Source: UBA1672 sp050633285
Lineage (GTDB): Bacteria > Pseudomonadota > Alphaproteobacteria > Micavibrionales > Micavibrionaceae
Direction of reading: 5' to 3'
Assembly (NCBI GenBank): GCA_050633285.1
Contig: JBOEGG010000001.1
Span: 620,001-684,000 of the forward strand
Length of the DNA stretch: 64,000 bases
The notes under the pieces are model-generated. The model was given only the letters and a program-made list of their open reading frames with translations. It did no database searches and was not told where the DNA came from. The translations under genes and the position numbers were made by a program. Positions 50,301 to 58,451 of the stretch are shown here, one piece after another (position 1 is the first letter of the stretch; each line of letters begins with the position of its first letter).

Positions 50301-50781
50301 GAAATGGTGACGTACCGCGTAGTTCATTGGAAATCGGGTAGGATACTGACTGTTTTGTGGAATGATTCATAATATGAATTTTACGAACCATACCCATACG
50401 CCCATCAAGCGCATCCCCAAAATGAATGACCCAATTATCGATCTGTGATTTATTATAAATAGTAAATAAAACCCAAGTTGGCACCGGTTTTATGCCCGAA
50501 TTAAGAATGTCACTGTCAAATCTCTCACCTCGTAAATTACTTTTATGACGTGCGACGAGTGTATCAGGGGTGAGGATTCTCTCTTCATCTGTGACGATAT
50601 AACTGTACGGTGCTAAGGTAGAGGACGTATTGCCTGCATCAAGTGTAAGCATGTGTGCATTACTGTCTGCATACACATGTGATGTATAAAAACAAAGAGT
50701 TATCAGGCACAAGAACGCAAACGCAGAAAGGCGCGCATTCAAAAGTTTTCGCAAATTTGCATTCATAGCATTTCTATACAT
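47347..50781 (-). CDS. Hybrid sensor histidine kinase, 7TMR-DISM sensor, HisKA-HATPase-REC-HPt
   Basis: About 1144 residues from the ATG at 50781 (starts at 50766 and GTG 50835 are alternatives). A signal-like segment is followed by a periplasmic 7TMR-DISM extracellular domain (about 40-190), seven membrane helices (about 205-405), a coiled coil, HisKA with phospho-acceptor His495 in VSHEIRTPMNGILG, HATPase_c (NAIKFTAEG, DSGIGI, GGTGLGLAI), a receiver domain with Asp786 in LMDIQMDG, a long Pro/Gln/Thr linker, and a C-terminal HPt domain with His1087 in RAHELKGMAGNFG. It is a complete phosphorelay except for the output regulator, which is not in the window. The sensed ligand is unknown; DISM domains often bind carbohydrates. 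Proximity to the surface-protein genes suggests, but does not show, that it controls them. Confidence 0.92.
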   Translation of the reverse strand: MYRNAMNANLRKLLNARLSAFAFLCLITLCFYTSHVYADSNAHMLTLDAGNTSSTLAPYSYIVTDEERILTPDTLVARHKSNLRGERFDSDILNSGIKPVPTWVLFTIYNKSQIDNWVIHFGDALDGRMGMVRKIHIMNHSTKQSVSYPISNELRGTSPFLGVALPVKIASGTENTFVLYIEADNGLPLVLAPSIMSQTAYMKMMFNGDAKTIFATLLFLSAIIFFMTSYYIGRNPASIALLSYYSILCALFFNLNTNLISDTLAGGGFLFILYMSSFLPLIIATKFFTKITYDEKPMENMALVALAICILSICALYLTIFGLSTSGLIALSATVCVTFLSIIIIVLFTSEKPKPITIIYCMALLFAPAALLILTLSVLGFIPMNSLTMNMFWFLHIPEALLFITSYLRSNTHRDKRKEQEKLQKQYDDQSLSRLQKSKESADQARLLRVIERERELMRELREREVKRTEEMSRAKEGADKANQAKSAFLAVVSHEIRTPMNGILGMVQLLKDTSLSQKQQDYMETIHKSGETMMALLNDILDFEKIESGSMDLEEVGFGIRQLANDVVTLMSGHAAQKNIRLSADITDTIPKALIGDPTRLRQVLLNLVNNAIKFTAEGHVTINITPSTRANDKIYFAVKDSGIGISAAAQKKLFTPFKQAETSTSRKYGGTGLGLAISNRLIEAMNGKICVDSEEGQGSTFWFEIRMQEQDDVDDTQAQQQDASSQRKNTRPMNILVVEDNEMNRKVLEGLLARDGHTLHMAANGLEALGICKNQKGLDLILMDIQMDGLSGIETTQKLRAESDRTIASIPVVALTGNVMLEDIEEFFATGMNGFIAKPIDSKKLQDVIHNASLGKFENELSDNFFEQKQKEESEFDYKAFAKGLELDDREVFVSDDEIQASKSQNTHKDAIQESPATITKTQNPIAFAEPDKDTNGSDVQRAPQAATPIPTKSQIPSNKHPVQVSSSKKDEELTEIQKYLMEQHSTSHAEENTPAVQEQASISTAIEPDPVDTPAELPSITAEPATTPETFLDIQMIESLVGTLGREQFLSLIDGFADKASEIIADMHIAIEEGNIASLGARAHELKGMAGNFGMKYVSDIAGDVEKAAKMSQDLDAIAAAKKLNAANDQTKAAFQEWIDL

Positions 50782-50917
50782 GGATACCCGAATAAGACTT
50801 ATGTCAAAAATCCCCATTGATACAGGGGTGCTCACGCGAGGATTATGACCTTAAATAGTTAAGGCTTTATTAGAAACGCAGAAAAACAATGCAGTTTTTT
50901 ATTAATATAAGTGAGGA

Positions 50918-51070
50918 TCAAAACAGCTTTACAAAGCCAAGAGCAAGGCAGACTAAAATAAAAATGATCGCATATATGGTGTATTTACTGCCAACAGTAA
51001 AATTGTGCCACATTTGTTCTGCGCGCTTTACGTCTTTCGGATCAACGTCTACAGGTTTGTGATCGGCCAT
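50918..51070 (-). CDS. Small aa3-type cytochrome c oxidase subunit IV-like protein
   Basis: A 50-residue gene in the gap between the hybrid kinase and purN. The ATG at 51070 is preceded by AGAGGAAA at good spacing. The product starts MADHKPVDVDPKDVKRAEQM, has WHNFT before a single membrane helix (about 28-48, TIYAIIFILVCLALGFVKLF) and ends right after it. That form (His/Asp-rich short N-tail, W..F.., one C-terminal helix, 40-50 aa) matches the alphaproteobacterial aa3 oxidase subunit IV family. It would sit in the inner membrane with the oxidase. The oxidase genes are not in the window, and small one-helix proteins are hard to assign, so caution is due. Confidence 0.65.
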   Translation of the reverse strand: MADHKPVDVDPKDVKRAEQMWHNFTVGSKYTIYAIIFILVCLALGFVKLF

Positions 51071-51158
51071 ATTTTCCTCTGATTTTTATCTATATTACTG
51101 CTTCGAAACTATAAAGCAAAATTATACGCGAAATTCAAGTGCCAATCTATAGAGATTT

Positions 51159-51755
51159 CTATTCAGCCATTCTGGAAGAGGCGATAAGACGAATAGCTTC
51201 GGGATAGGCGATATGCTCTTGTTCTAAAACCCGCGCGGCCAAAGTGTCGGCGGTGTCTCCATCTAATATCGGAACACGCTTTTGCAAGATAACTTGTCCG
51301 CTATCAAGGTCAGGAATAACGTAATGGACGCTGCACCCTCCCTCTGACTTTCCATCTGCAATTGCGCGTGCATGCGTATTTAACCCCTTATAATCCGGTA
51401 GGAGAGAGGGGTGAATATTAATCATACTATTGTGAGGAAATTGCTCTACAAAAGAGGCGGTCAGGATGCGCATAAACCCTGCTAATACGATCAGATCAAT
51501 ATCATGATTTTTTAATCGGGCAGAGATTTCTGCCTCAAAGCTCTCACGGCTATCAAATTTTCTATGATCGACAATTTCCGTGGCAATACCATGACTTTGC
51601 GCATAGGCAATACCCGCTGCATCAGGTGTATTGGATAAAACCACAGAGATTTCGGCCGGAAAATCAGCACTCTTGCACGCTTCGTTAATCGCAACCATAT
51701 TGCTGCCGCGACCGGATATAAAAACCGCTAGCTTCAGCTTAGCCGTTATCCCCAT
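51159..51755 (-). CDS. purN: Phosphoribosylglycinamide formyltransferase
   Basis: Third step of de novo purine synthesis: transfers a formyl group from 10-formyl-THF to GAR. Visible motifs are VFISGRGSNMVAI (phosphate-binding loop), the catalytic block MINIHPSLLPDYKGLNTH (Asn and His), and SVHYVIPDLDSGQVILQ with the conserved Asp. Length of 198 aa is standard. It overlaps the end of purM by 10 bp, so the two are translationally coupled. Confidence 0.96.
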   Translation of the reverse strand: MGITAKLKLAVFISGRGSNMVAINEACKSADFPAEISVVLSNTPDAAGIAYAQSHGIATEIVDHRKFDSRESFEAEISARLKNHDIDLIVLAGFMRILTASFVEQFPHNSMINIHPSLLPDYKGLNTHARAIADGKSEGGCSVHYVIPDLDSGQVILQKRVPILDGDTADTLAARVLEQEHIAYPEAIRLIASSRMAE

Positions 51756-52891
51756 GATGCGCCCAAATTATCAAGAATAATGCTGATATCTGATTTATTG
51801 TTCTGTTTTTTGATTTCACCGATTTTATAAACGGTTTCACCTGTACTAATCAGGGATTTTTCAATCTCTTTTGCATGTTCAGGGTCACAAACAACAATCA
51901 TACCAATACCGCAATTAAGCGTTCTCGCTAAATCAGAGTTTTCAAGGTTGCCAAGATCTTTCAGCCATTTAAAGATTTCCGGCAATTCCCATGTCGCAAC
52001 ATCAATATGCGCAGTTAAGCCATCGGGCAAAACGCGTGGAATATTCTCTGTCAAACCACCGCCTGTTATGTGTGCCATTCCTTTAATTGCAGGACTGCCA
52101 TCTTTGCTTTTGAACTTTAAAGCTTTCAACAAAGATTTCACATAGATACGTGTGGGCGCAAGTAACGCTTCGCACAGATTGTCTGCTTTGGCTGTGATTT
52201 GTTTCTCAATATCCTGATCTTGATGTGTCACTGTCATGTTAAATGGTACATCACTGCTGTAATCTAAATCAGATGCATCGGAAATAATTTTACGTACCAA
52301 AGAATAACCATTGGAATGGACACCATTGGATGCAAGGGCAAGGATTATATTGCCATCTGCAATTTTCTCACCTGTAATCAGGCTATCGCGGTTAACTGCA
52401 CCAACTGTAAAGCCTGCGAGATCATAATCACCATCGGCGTACAAACCTGGCATTTCTGCAGTTTCACCACCGATAAGCGCACATCCGGAAATCTCACATC
52501 CCTTGGCAACACCTTCGATAACACTTTGCGCGACATTATTTTCTAATTTCCCCGTGGCAAAATAATCAAGGAAGAACAAAGGTTCTGCCCCTTGCACAAC
52601 AAGGTCGTTAACACACATCGCAACGGCATCAATACCGATTGTGTCATGGGAGTGTGCATCAATTGCAATTTTAATTTTTGTTCCGACGCCGTCTGTCGAC
52701 GATACAAGGATCGGATCATCATAACCGGCAGCCTTCGGATCGAACATCGCGCCGAAACCTCCAAGACCACTCATTACACCGGTGCGGGCTGTTTTCTTGA
52801 TCGCAGGTTTGATTTGCTCAACAAGATCCGCCGCCGCGTCGATATCAACGCCGGCTTTTTTGTACGCACTCTCTTTTATTTGTTCTTTCAT
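51746..52891 (-). CDS. purM: Phosphoribosylformylglycinamidine cyclo-ligase
   Basis: Makes AIR from FGAM with ATP in purine synthesis. Signature blocks: SGLGGFGAMFD, DPILVSSTDGVGTK, CVNDLVVQGAEPLFFLDYFA, GGETAEMPG and GMAHITGGGLTENIPRVLP. At 381 residues it is somewhat longer than the usual 345-355; the extra length seems to lie in the DLDYSSDVPFNMTVTHQDQD segment and in the region after it (about 205-235). It precedes and overlaps purN. It is divergent from the DUF2066 gene, with only 68 bp for both promoters. Confidence 0.96.
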   Translation of the reverse strand: MKEQIKESAYKKAGVDIDAAADLVEQIKPAIKKTARTGVMSGLGGFGAMFDPKAAGYDDPILVSSTDGVGTKIKIAIDAHSHDTIGIDAVAMCVNDLVVQGAEPLFFLDYFATGKLENNVAQSVIEGVAKGCEISGCALIGGETAEMPGLYADGDYDLAGFTVGAVNRDSLITGEKIADGNIILALASNGVHSNGYSLVRKIISDASDLDYSSDVPFNMTVTHQDQDIEKQITAKADNLCEALLAPTRIYVKSLLKALKFKSKDGSPAIKGMAHITGGGLTENIPRVLPDGLTAHIDVATWELPEIFKWLKDLGNLENSDLARTLNCGIGMIVVCDPEHAKEIEKSLISTGETVYKIGEIKKQNNKSDISIILDNLGASWG

Positions 52892-52959
52892 GTTGCTCTC
52901 ACGCCTGTGTCGTTATAAAAATAGATACATTCAACTATTACAGCTATTTCAGGTGCAAC

Positions 52960-54219
52960 ATGGGCATACCTCATCAGGCTTTTAACTGCAAGCTTATTAT
53001 ATTCTGCGTTTCGTTTATTTTCTTTCACGTTGCGTTTTCGCAAAGTGTCAGGGCGGACAATTCATTATTTATCGTAAAAGACGTTGTTGTGGATGTAACG
53101 GCGGAAAACTCTGTCGCTGCACAGGAACAAGCATATGTTAAAGCGCAGTCACGTGCTTTTCGTATTTTGGCAAAAAGGTTGGTACAAGAGGCACAAGTCC
53201 AACAGGTGAAAACGCCAGACTTTGAAACGGTTGCCTCCTTGGTAAAAGATTACGAAACGACAAATGAGCGTGTTTCAGCGGTGCGGTATGTTGGAACATA
53301 TACATTTCGTTTTCGTGAAGATGCCGTTAGTCGTTATTTCTCAATCTCGGGGGTGAGCTATACAAATCAGGTAAGCACAACATTATTGGTTTTACCTGTA
53401 TTCCAAAAAGACGGAAAGAACACGATCTGGTCAGAGCGAAATATTTGGATGCAGGCCTGGCATCGTAACGAGGTCTCAAGCGGCCTTGTCCCTGTTGAAG
53501 TCCCTATCGGTGATTTGATGGATATCGCAGATATTGATGATGATCAGGCGCTACGTTATGAACGCCGCAGTCTTGATCGTATGTTAAAACGTTATGACGC
53601 TGAAGAAGCGGCAATCATGATTAGTGTTCCTGATGTAAATCTGGCAAGTGTAAAGACGGATGCAGAACGTGCCATTGGTAATTTACGGATTAGTATCTAT
53701 CGTACTGACCGAATTAAGGCAGAGCACGTAAAAGATATCATCATTGAGGCGGGTGCAAATGAAACACGCGCCGCGCTTTATGATCGTGCATCCACACTTG
53801 CCTATGGCGCACTTCAAAAAGATTGGAAGAACAAAACATTAAGCAGCGCCGCACAGAACCAAAAATTCCGTGTGCGTGCAACATATGCAAATGCACGTCA
53901 ATGGGTACAAATACAGCGTTCTTTAAAAACCGTTGTTGGCCTAAGTGATCTGCAAATTATGTCTGTAAAGCCAATAGAGGCGCATTTGTCATTTACGTTC
54001 CGTGGGGATGAAGCACGCCTGCGTGATGCAATGAAACATACGAATATGTCACTCGGGCAGAGCTTCCCTGACTCCTCTCAAAAATTTCGTATAAACAGTG
54101 ACGCACCCTCTGTGATTTATGATTTGATTGTGGGCAAAAATAAAAAAGCAGGTAATTTTTACAACGGTATAAAACCTGCGGCAGGGCAGGGAGATACCAC
54201 CTCTAGCCATACATTCTAA
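52960..54219 (+). CDS. DUF2066 family exported protein
   Basis: 419-residue protein with a signal peptide (hydrophobic core KLIIFCVSFIFFHVAFS). The N-terminal region matches DUF2066: VKDVVVDVTAENSVAAQEQA, then SRAFRILAKRLV and FRFREDAVSRYFS, with VLLVLP-like strand STTLLVLPVF. The family is periplasmic and of unknown function. The gene order DUF2066, PerM-type permease, DnaA-like hdaA next to purMN recurs in alphaproteobacteria. AGGTG lies 4 bp before the ATG. The permease gene starts 24 bp downstream, so they form an operon. Confidence 0.82.
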   Translation: MGIPHQAFNCKLIIFCVSFIFFHVAFSQSVRADNSLFIVKDVVVDVTAENSVAAQEQAYVKAQSRAFRILAKRLVQEAQVQQVKTPDFETVASLVKDYETTNERVSAVRYVGTYTFRFREDAVSRYFSISGVSYTNQVSTTLLVLPVFQKDGKNTIWSERNIWMQAWHRNEVSSGLVPVEVPIGDLMDIADIDDDQALRYERRSLDRMLKRYDAEEAAIMISVPDVNLASVKTDAERAIGNLRISIYRTDRIKAEHVKDIIIEAGANETRAALYDRASTLAYGALQKDWKNKTLSSAAQNQKFRVRATYANARQWVQIQRSLKTVVGLSDLQIMSVKPIEAHLSFTFRGDEARLRDAMKHTNMSLGQSFPDSSQKFRINSDAPSVIYDLIVGKNKKAGNFYNGIKPAAGQGDTTSSHTF

Positions 54220-54243
54220 TTTGATCGGAAGAAGGTACGTATA

Positions 54244-55428
54244 ATGAGCTATAAGCCACTTAAGCCATCGACGCATATGATTTTTTGGGCATGCGCGTTT
54301 GTGTTTTTTATTCTAACAGTGATTTTGTTCAAATCTGTCCTTCTCCCTTTTGTTTTGGGAATTGCTGTGGCTTATTTGTTAAATCCGACAGTGAATAAGC
54401 TAGGCGCATTGGGCATTGCCCGCGCACCTGCTGCCATGATGATCCTTGGTGGATTCCTTGTTTTGATTATTGCTGCCATCGGTGTGATTAGCCCTGTCCT
54501 CTATCGTGAATTCTCGGAGTTTTCAGAAGAGCTTCCGGGCTATATCGAAAAATTTTGGAGCTTGCTAAGCCCTTTAACCGCACAACTAGACCAGTATGTC
54601 AGTGGTGAAGACGGTAAAAAAATCGAAGATATAGTGAAGGAAAATGCAGGCGCCGCAATAAAAACGGCCAACTTTGTTGTGCAGAAACTCGCTGCAGGTG
54701 GACAAGCGATCATGGATGTCTTGTCAGTGGCAATATTTATGCCGATTGTTGCATATTTTATGATGAAGGAATGGCCAAGTGTTACAAAATGGGTGCAGGA
54801 CTTAATGCCTCGCCATGCCGAAGAGGTAATTATGAATTTAATAAAAGAAATTGATGCAAAAATTTCAGGTTTTGTACGCGGTCAGATCACCGTGGCGGTG
54901 ATGCTTGGTGTTGCATATGCAATTTGTTTAACTATTGCCGGGTTAAAATATGGCTTTCTAATTGGGTTAATGTCAGGTTTTCTTTCGGTTATCCCAATGG
55001 TTGGGTCGGCTGTTGGCTTGGTCGTCAGTATTGCTGTGGCATGGTTCCAATCCGGTGACATTATGTTTGTCCTTATGATTGGTGGTATTTTCGTGGCAGG
55101 GCAATTGATTGAAGGGAATTTTTTAACCCCGAAGTTGGTTGGGGACAGTGTTGGGCTTCACCCTTTATGGGTCTTCTTCGCGTTGTTAGCAGGTGGAAGT
55201 TTACTTGGGATCTTGGGCATGTTCTTGGCGGTGCCAATTGCCGCCGTTATTGGTGTATTGCTGTCGTTTGCTATCCATAAATATAAACAAAGTGCCTATT
55301 ATCTGGAGATGGATCAGGCCGAAGAAAAGAAGAAGACGAAAGTTAAAAAATCTGCTACCAAGTCGAAACCAAAAACAAACGCAGAAAAGCCTAAAAAAAC
55401 GAAGGCAGCTCCAAAGAGTAAAGCGTAA
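54244..55428 (+). CDS. AI-2E transporter family (PerM-like) permease
   Basis: 394-residue inner-membrane protein of the AI-2E/PerM/TqsA family. It has the typical layout: N-terminal helices with VLLPFVLGIAVAYLLNP, a soluble loop (about 90-150), and a C-terminal helix set with FVRGQITVAVMLGVAYA, GLMSGFLSVIPMVGSAVG and the diagnostic GNFLTPKLVGDSVGLHPLWV. The last 35 residues are a Lys-rich disordered tail (KKTKVKKSATKSKPKT). Substrate is unknown; some members export the AI-2 signal, others do not. AGAAGG lies 10 bp before the start. The hdaA gene follows by 23 bp. Confidence 0.9.
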   Translation: MSYKPLKPSTHMIFWACAFVFFILTVILFKSVLLPFVLGIAVAYLLNPTVNKLGALGIARAPAAMMILGGFLVLIIAAIGVISPVLYREFSEFSEELPGYIEKFWSLLSPLTAQLDQYVSGEDGKKIEDIVKENAGAAIKTANFVVQKLAAGGQAIMDVLSVAIFMPIVAYFMMKEWPSVTKWVQDLMPRHAEEVIMNLIKEIDAKISGFVRGQITVAVMLGVAYAICLTIAGLKYGFLIGLMSGFLSVIPMVGSAVGLVVSIAVAWFQSGDIMFVLMIGGIFVAGQLIEGNFLTPKLVGDSVGLHPLWVFFALLAGGSLLGILGMFLAVPIAAVIGVLLSFAIHKYKQSAYYLEMDQAEEKKKTKVKKSATKSKPKTNAEKPKKTKAAPKSKA

Positions 55429-55451
55429 AGCTTAGAGATAGTAGAGTATTT

Positions 55452-56171
55452 ATGAGTTCCACACGTCCTCAGGGAAAAGAAAAGGTCACAGCAGAACAAA
55501 TCCCGTTGGATTTGGGCGCTCGTCATGCGTTTGGTCGTGCCGACTTTCAGGTCGGCAGGAGTAATCGCGATGCTGTCGGTTGGATTGATCGTTGGCCAAA
55601 TTGGCCTGCACCTGTCCTGATTATTCAAGGGTCTGCGGCAAGTGGGAAAAGTCATTTAGCCGCCGTGTGGCAGGAAAAATCTAACGCCGCCATTATTAAG
55701 CCCGAGATGTTAACGTCTCATACGGCAGAGGAATTATTTGAGCTTGGCGAAGCACTTGTTCTTGATGGGCTTGACCCGTGGCTTGGTGATCGGACGGCTG
55801 AAACGACGCTTTTCCACCTTTATAATATGTTGAAGGAAGAGCAAAAAACCATGCTCATCACAATGCGTATGGCACCGACACATGCAGACTTTATTATCGC
55901 TGATCTTGCTTCACGTTTCCGCGCAGCCCCTGCGGTTAGTATCCATACACCCGATGATATGTTGCTTGCTTCTGTTTTGATTAAATTATTTAGCGACCAC
56001 CAATTGTCCCTTAGTCATGACGTAATCTCTTATCTCTTACCACGCATGGAGCGTTCATTCGCCGCGGCACAAGACGTCGTAAGGCGTGCAGACCGTAAAG
56101 CATTATCTGAAAAACGCGGTATTTCCATCCCCCTCATGCGCAAAGTCCTCGCCGAAATGCAAGATGATTAA
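55452..56171 (+). CDS. hdaA: DnaA-homologous replication regulator HdaA
   Basis: 239-residue AAA+ protein lacking DnaA's DNA-binding domain. The N-terminal QIPLDL (16-21) is a beta-clamp binding motif, followed by a degenerate Walker A GSAASGKSH and Walker B ALVLDGLD. The C-terminal lid ends near VVRRADRKALSEKRGISIPL. In Caulobacter, HdaA with the clamp stimulates DnaA-ATP hydrolysis after initiation (regulatory inactivation of DnaA). Operon with the DUF2066 and PerM genes. It converges with the orphan at 56178 with 6 bp between stops. Confidence 0.88.
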   Translation: MSSTRPQGKEKVTAEQIPLDLGARHAFGRADFQVGRSNRDAVGWIDRWPNWPAPVLIIQGSAASGKSHLAAVWQEKSNAAIIKPEMLTSHTAEELFELGEALVLDGLDPWLGDRTAETTLFHLYNMLKEEQKTMLITMRMAPTHADFIIADLASRFRAAPAVSIHTPDDMLLASVLIKLFSDHQLSLSHDVISYLLPRMERSFAAAQDVVRRADRKALSEKRGISIPLMRKVLAEMQDD

Positions 56172-56177
56172 GTGAGG

Positions 56178-56795
56178 CTATCCTTTATCCTCTTCAAATA
56201 ACCCTTCACCCTTTTTGAAATCATTGAGTACTTGGAAGAGTTCTGCGCGAGGAATATTCAGGCCGATATTTTCAACTTTCCCACTGGTAAACGGAAGTCG
56301 AAAGGATATAGAGGCCTCATTATCTGTATTTTCTTTTATAGTGGAATATATAATTCCTTTAGAAACTAGTGAACGTTTTGTGTGTTTTGGGGGGGCGATG
56401 TTAAGGGTGATGTGCCTTGTCTTATGCTCAGTGAATTGATCGTGATGTGTATTCCATATATTCTCTATGTTCAAAAAATTATTCTTGGGAATATAGAGTT
56501 TATAGGCATTAATCCAAATACCATCGTTTGAAATCTCTAGCAGTGTGCCATTTTTATAAACGCGTATAGCTGGAACAAGAAGAAATGGTGAAATGCCAAG
56601 TAATGATACCCCAAATATAAATTCAAAATAATGTGATGTGATAAGGCTAGAAATTGTACCAAGTAGGAGTAAACCTGTAAGAACGAAAGGAATTATGATG
56701 CGCTTTTTATGTTCGTTGATGCTGGCTGCAAAAACTGGAACAAAATTATCAGGTTTACGGAAGGATATATCTTCTACTCTTGTCTGTTTAAGCAC
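56178..56795 (-). CDS. Hypothetical membrane protein, PH-like
   Basis: 205-residue protein starting on GTG, 3 bp after the YeiH-family stop, so it is coupled to that permease. Two adjacent membrane helices (about 33-55 and 60-80; IIIPFVLTGLLLLGTISSLI) are followed by a beta-rich C-terminal domain (LEISNDGIWINAYKLYIPKN). This arrangement resembles bacterial PH-like membrane proteins but lacks a diagnostic motif. No enzyme signature. Function unknown. Confidence 0.65.
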   Translation of the reverse strand: MLKQTRVEDISFRKPDNFVPVFAASINEHKKRIIIPFVLTGLLLLGTISSLITSHYFEFIFGVSLLGISPFLLVPAIRVYKNGTLLEISNDGIWINAYKLYIPKNNFLNIENIWNTHHDQFTEHKTRHITLNIAPPKHTKRSLVSKGIIYSTIKENTDNEASISFRLPFTSGKVENIGLNIPRAELFQVLNDFKKGEGLFEEDKG

Positions 56796-56798
56796 AAC

Positions 56799-57866
56799 TT
56801 ACCCCATCAATAAAAATCCAAAATAAACGCTAAAGATAAAGACTGTCTCTGCGCAGACAAGGAAGATGGGGCGCCAACCAAGTGAGAATAAGGCCTTGAG
56901 TGAGGTCTTCATTCCAACTGCTGTAATCGCCATAATTAACATCCATTTACTGGTATCCTTAATGATCGGCATGATATGTGCGGGGATCAGGTGAAATGAA
57001 TTAAGTGTGACAAGTAGAATAAAACCAAGGAGGAAAAGCGGGAATTTGAAACGCTTACCTTTGGGTTTGTTTTTTTCTTGGTTAAAGAAAAGGGCAAATG
57101 CGATAAGGAGTGGGACAAGCATAAATACGCGCATCAATTTCACCAATATGGCTGTATCACCTGCTTGTTCGGAAACGCTATATCCTGCGCCAACGACTTG
57201 CGATACATCATGTATTGTCCCGCCAATCAAAATACCGGCTTGATAATCATTAAAGTGTAGAAAGCCAATAATAACCGGATAGGTAATCATTGCGATTGTA
57301 CCCATCAATGTGACACCGATAACGGCAAGCAAAGTATTATATTCCAGATCCTTGGACTTGGGTAAAACAGATGAGATGGCAAGAGCCGCAGACGCCCCGC
57401 AAATCGCCGTTGCACCGCCAATTAATAACCCCTGATCTTTACCTAATCCTAAAGCTTTGGATAACAAAACGCCTAATAAAATAACGACCACGGTAGAGCA
57501 TAATACGAGAGCAATAACAGGCATACCAAGTGCGGTAAAATCAGAGAGCATAATCCGCGCACCAATCAGGATAACGCCAAAGCGCAGCACCGTTTGGGCT
57601 GTAAAGTTAATACCGTCTTTGGTTGAGTCTTCTTGTGACATAAAATGGAATACCATGCCAAGTAGTAGGCATAATAGCATGGCAGGTGCATTGTAATGTT
57701 CTGATAAAAACATCGCAGCAAGCGATATAACGGCGCAAATCATAAACCCCGGAAAGATAGAGCGTGCCGTGTGCCATAACGTCAGGCGGTTTGAGGCTTT
57801 ACTTGCCGGAATGCCTTCTAGTGAATCAAGAAATTCATATTTTCTAAGTTCTTCAATATCATGCAT
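56799..57866 (-). CDS. YeiH/UPF0324 family putative sulfate exporter
   Basis: 355-residue polytopic inner-membrane protein. UPF0324 (Cons_hypoth698) marks: LLLGMVFHF, TVLRFGVILIGARIMLSD, GLLIGGATAICGASAALAIS, and GILIGGTIHDVSQVVGAGYSVS with the invariant His-Asp. About ten membrane helices are visible. Members are annotated as sulfate or sulfite-related exporters, but the substrate is unproven for most. It is followed by the small membrane gene at 56178. No sulfur-metabolism genes or LysR regulator are adjacent to support the substrate. Confidence 0.88.
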   Translation of the reverse strand: MHDIEELRKYEFLDSLEGIPASKASNRLTLWHTARSIFPGFMICAVISLAAMFLSEHYNAPAMLLCLLLGMVFHFMSQEDSTKDGINFTAQTVLRFGVILIGARIMLSDFTALGMPVIALVLCSTVVVILLGVLLSKALGLGKDQGLLIGGATAICGASAALAISSVLPKSKDLEYNTLLAVIGVTLMGTIAMITYPVIIGFLHFNDYQAGILIGGTIHDVSQVVGAGYSVSEQAGDTAILVKLMRVFMLVPLLIAFALFFNQEKNKPKGKRFKFPLFLLGFILLVTLNSFHLIPAHIMPIIKDTSKWMLIMAITAVGMKTSLKALFSLGWRPIFLVCAETVFIFSVYFGFLLMG

Positions 57867-57892
57867 TTATTATGGCTTCATATTAGGCCGTG

Positions 57893-58438
57893 TCACATCC
57901 ATCGTGTCGGACGGGCAGGTGCGTTATAATCAATCGGGGCAAGATAATCACTGAGCGTATTTTCCGCAGGTTGGATGTCGCTCCATTGCTTACATTCACA
58001 TTCAATGACACTCAATGTTGCAGGTGCATATCCATCATGAAGGCGTGATAGGATGCTTTCTTGCCCTTGCGCACCTAATAATCGTACAAGCTCTGAAATG
58101 CTGGGGTTATGGGCGATTATCAGGATGTTGTCATAATCATCTTTTGTTTGTTGCACTTCATACAGATAATCACCGGTTGATCCGCTATATAAGGTGTCGC
58201 GTAAATCTATATTGTCTACGTCCAAATGATGGTTAAGGCTTTCCAAAGTTTGTCGTGTACGTAAAGCAGATGAGCATAAAATAAAATCTGGGACATAGGC
58301 ATGCTTAAGCATTGCTTTGCCGAGTATTTTGGCATCTTCCTTCCCTTGCGGGGTTAGGGGGCGTTCTTTATCGACACCGGAAAAATCAGATGCGGCCATC
58401 GCATGACGTAACAAGAAAAGGCGTTTAGCAGAGCTCAT
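57893..58438 (-). CDS. sixA: SixA-type phosphohistidine phosphatase
   Basis: Histidine phosphatase superfamily member of 181 residues from the ATG at 58438. That start is chosen because AAAAGGA lies just upstream and it opens directly on the catalytic strand KRLFLLRHAMA (Arg11-His12). The family's RTRQTLE arginine loop and the second histidine in IIAHNPSISELV are present. SixA proteins remove phosphate from HPt histidines. A possible but unproven target is the HPt domain of the hybrid kinase at 47347-50781. It starts 13 bp after the rnd stop and is probably in the same transcript. Confidence 0.85.
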   Translation of the reverse strand: MSSAKRLFLLRHAMAASDFSGVDKERPLTPQGKEDAKILGKAMLKHAYVPDFILCSSALRTRQTLESLNHHLDVDNIDLRDTLYSGSTGDYLYEVQQTKDDYDNILIIAHNPSISELVRLLGAQGQESILSRLHDGYAPATLSVIECECKQWSDIQPAENTLSDYLAPIDYNAPARPTRWM

Positions 58439-58451
58439 ACATAGTCCTTTT

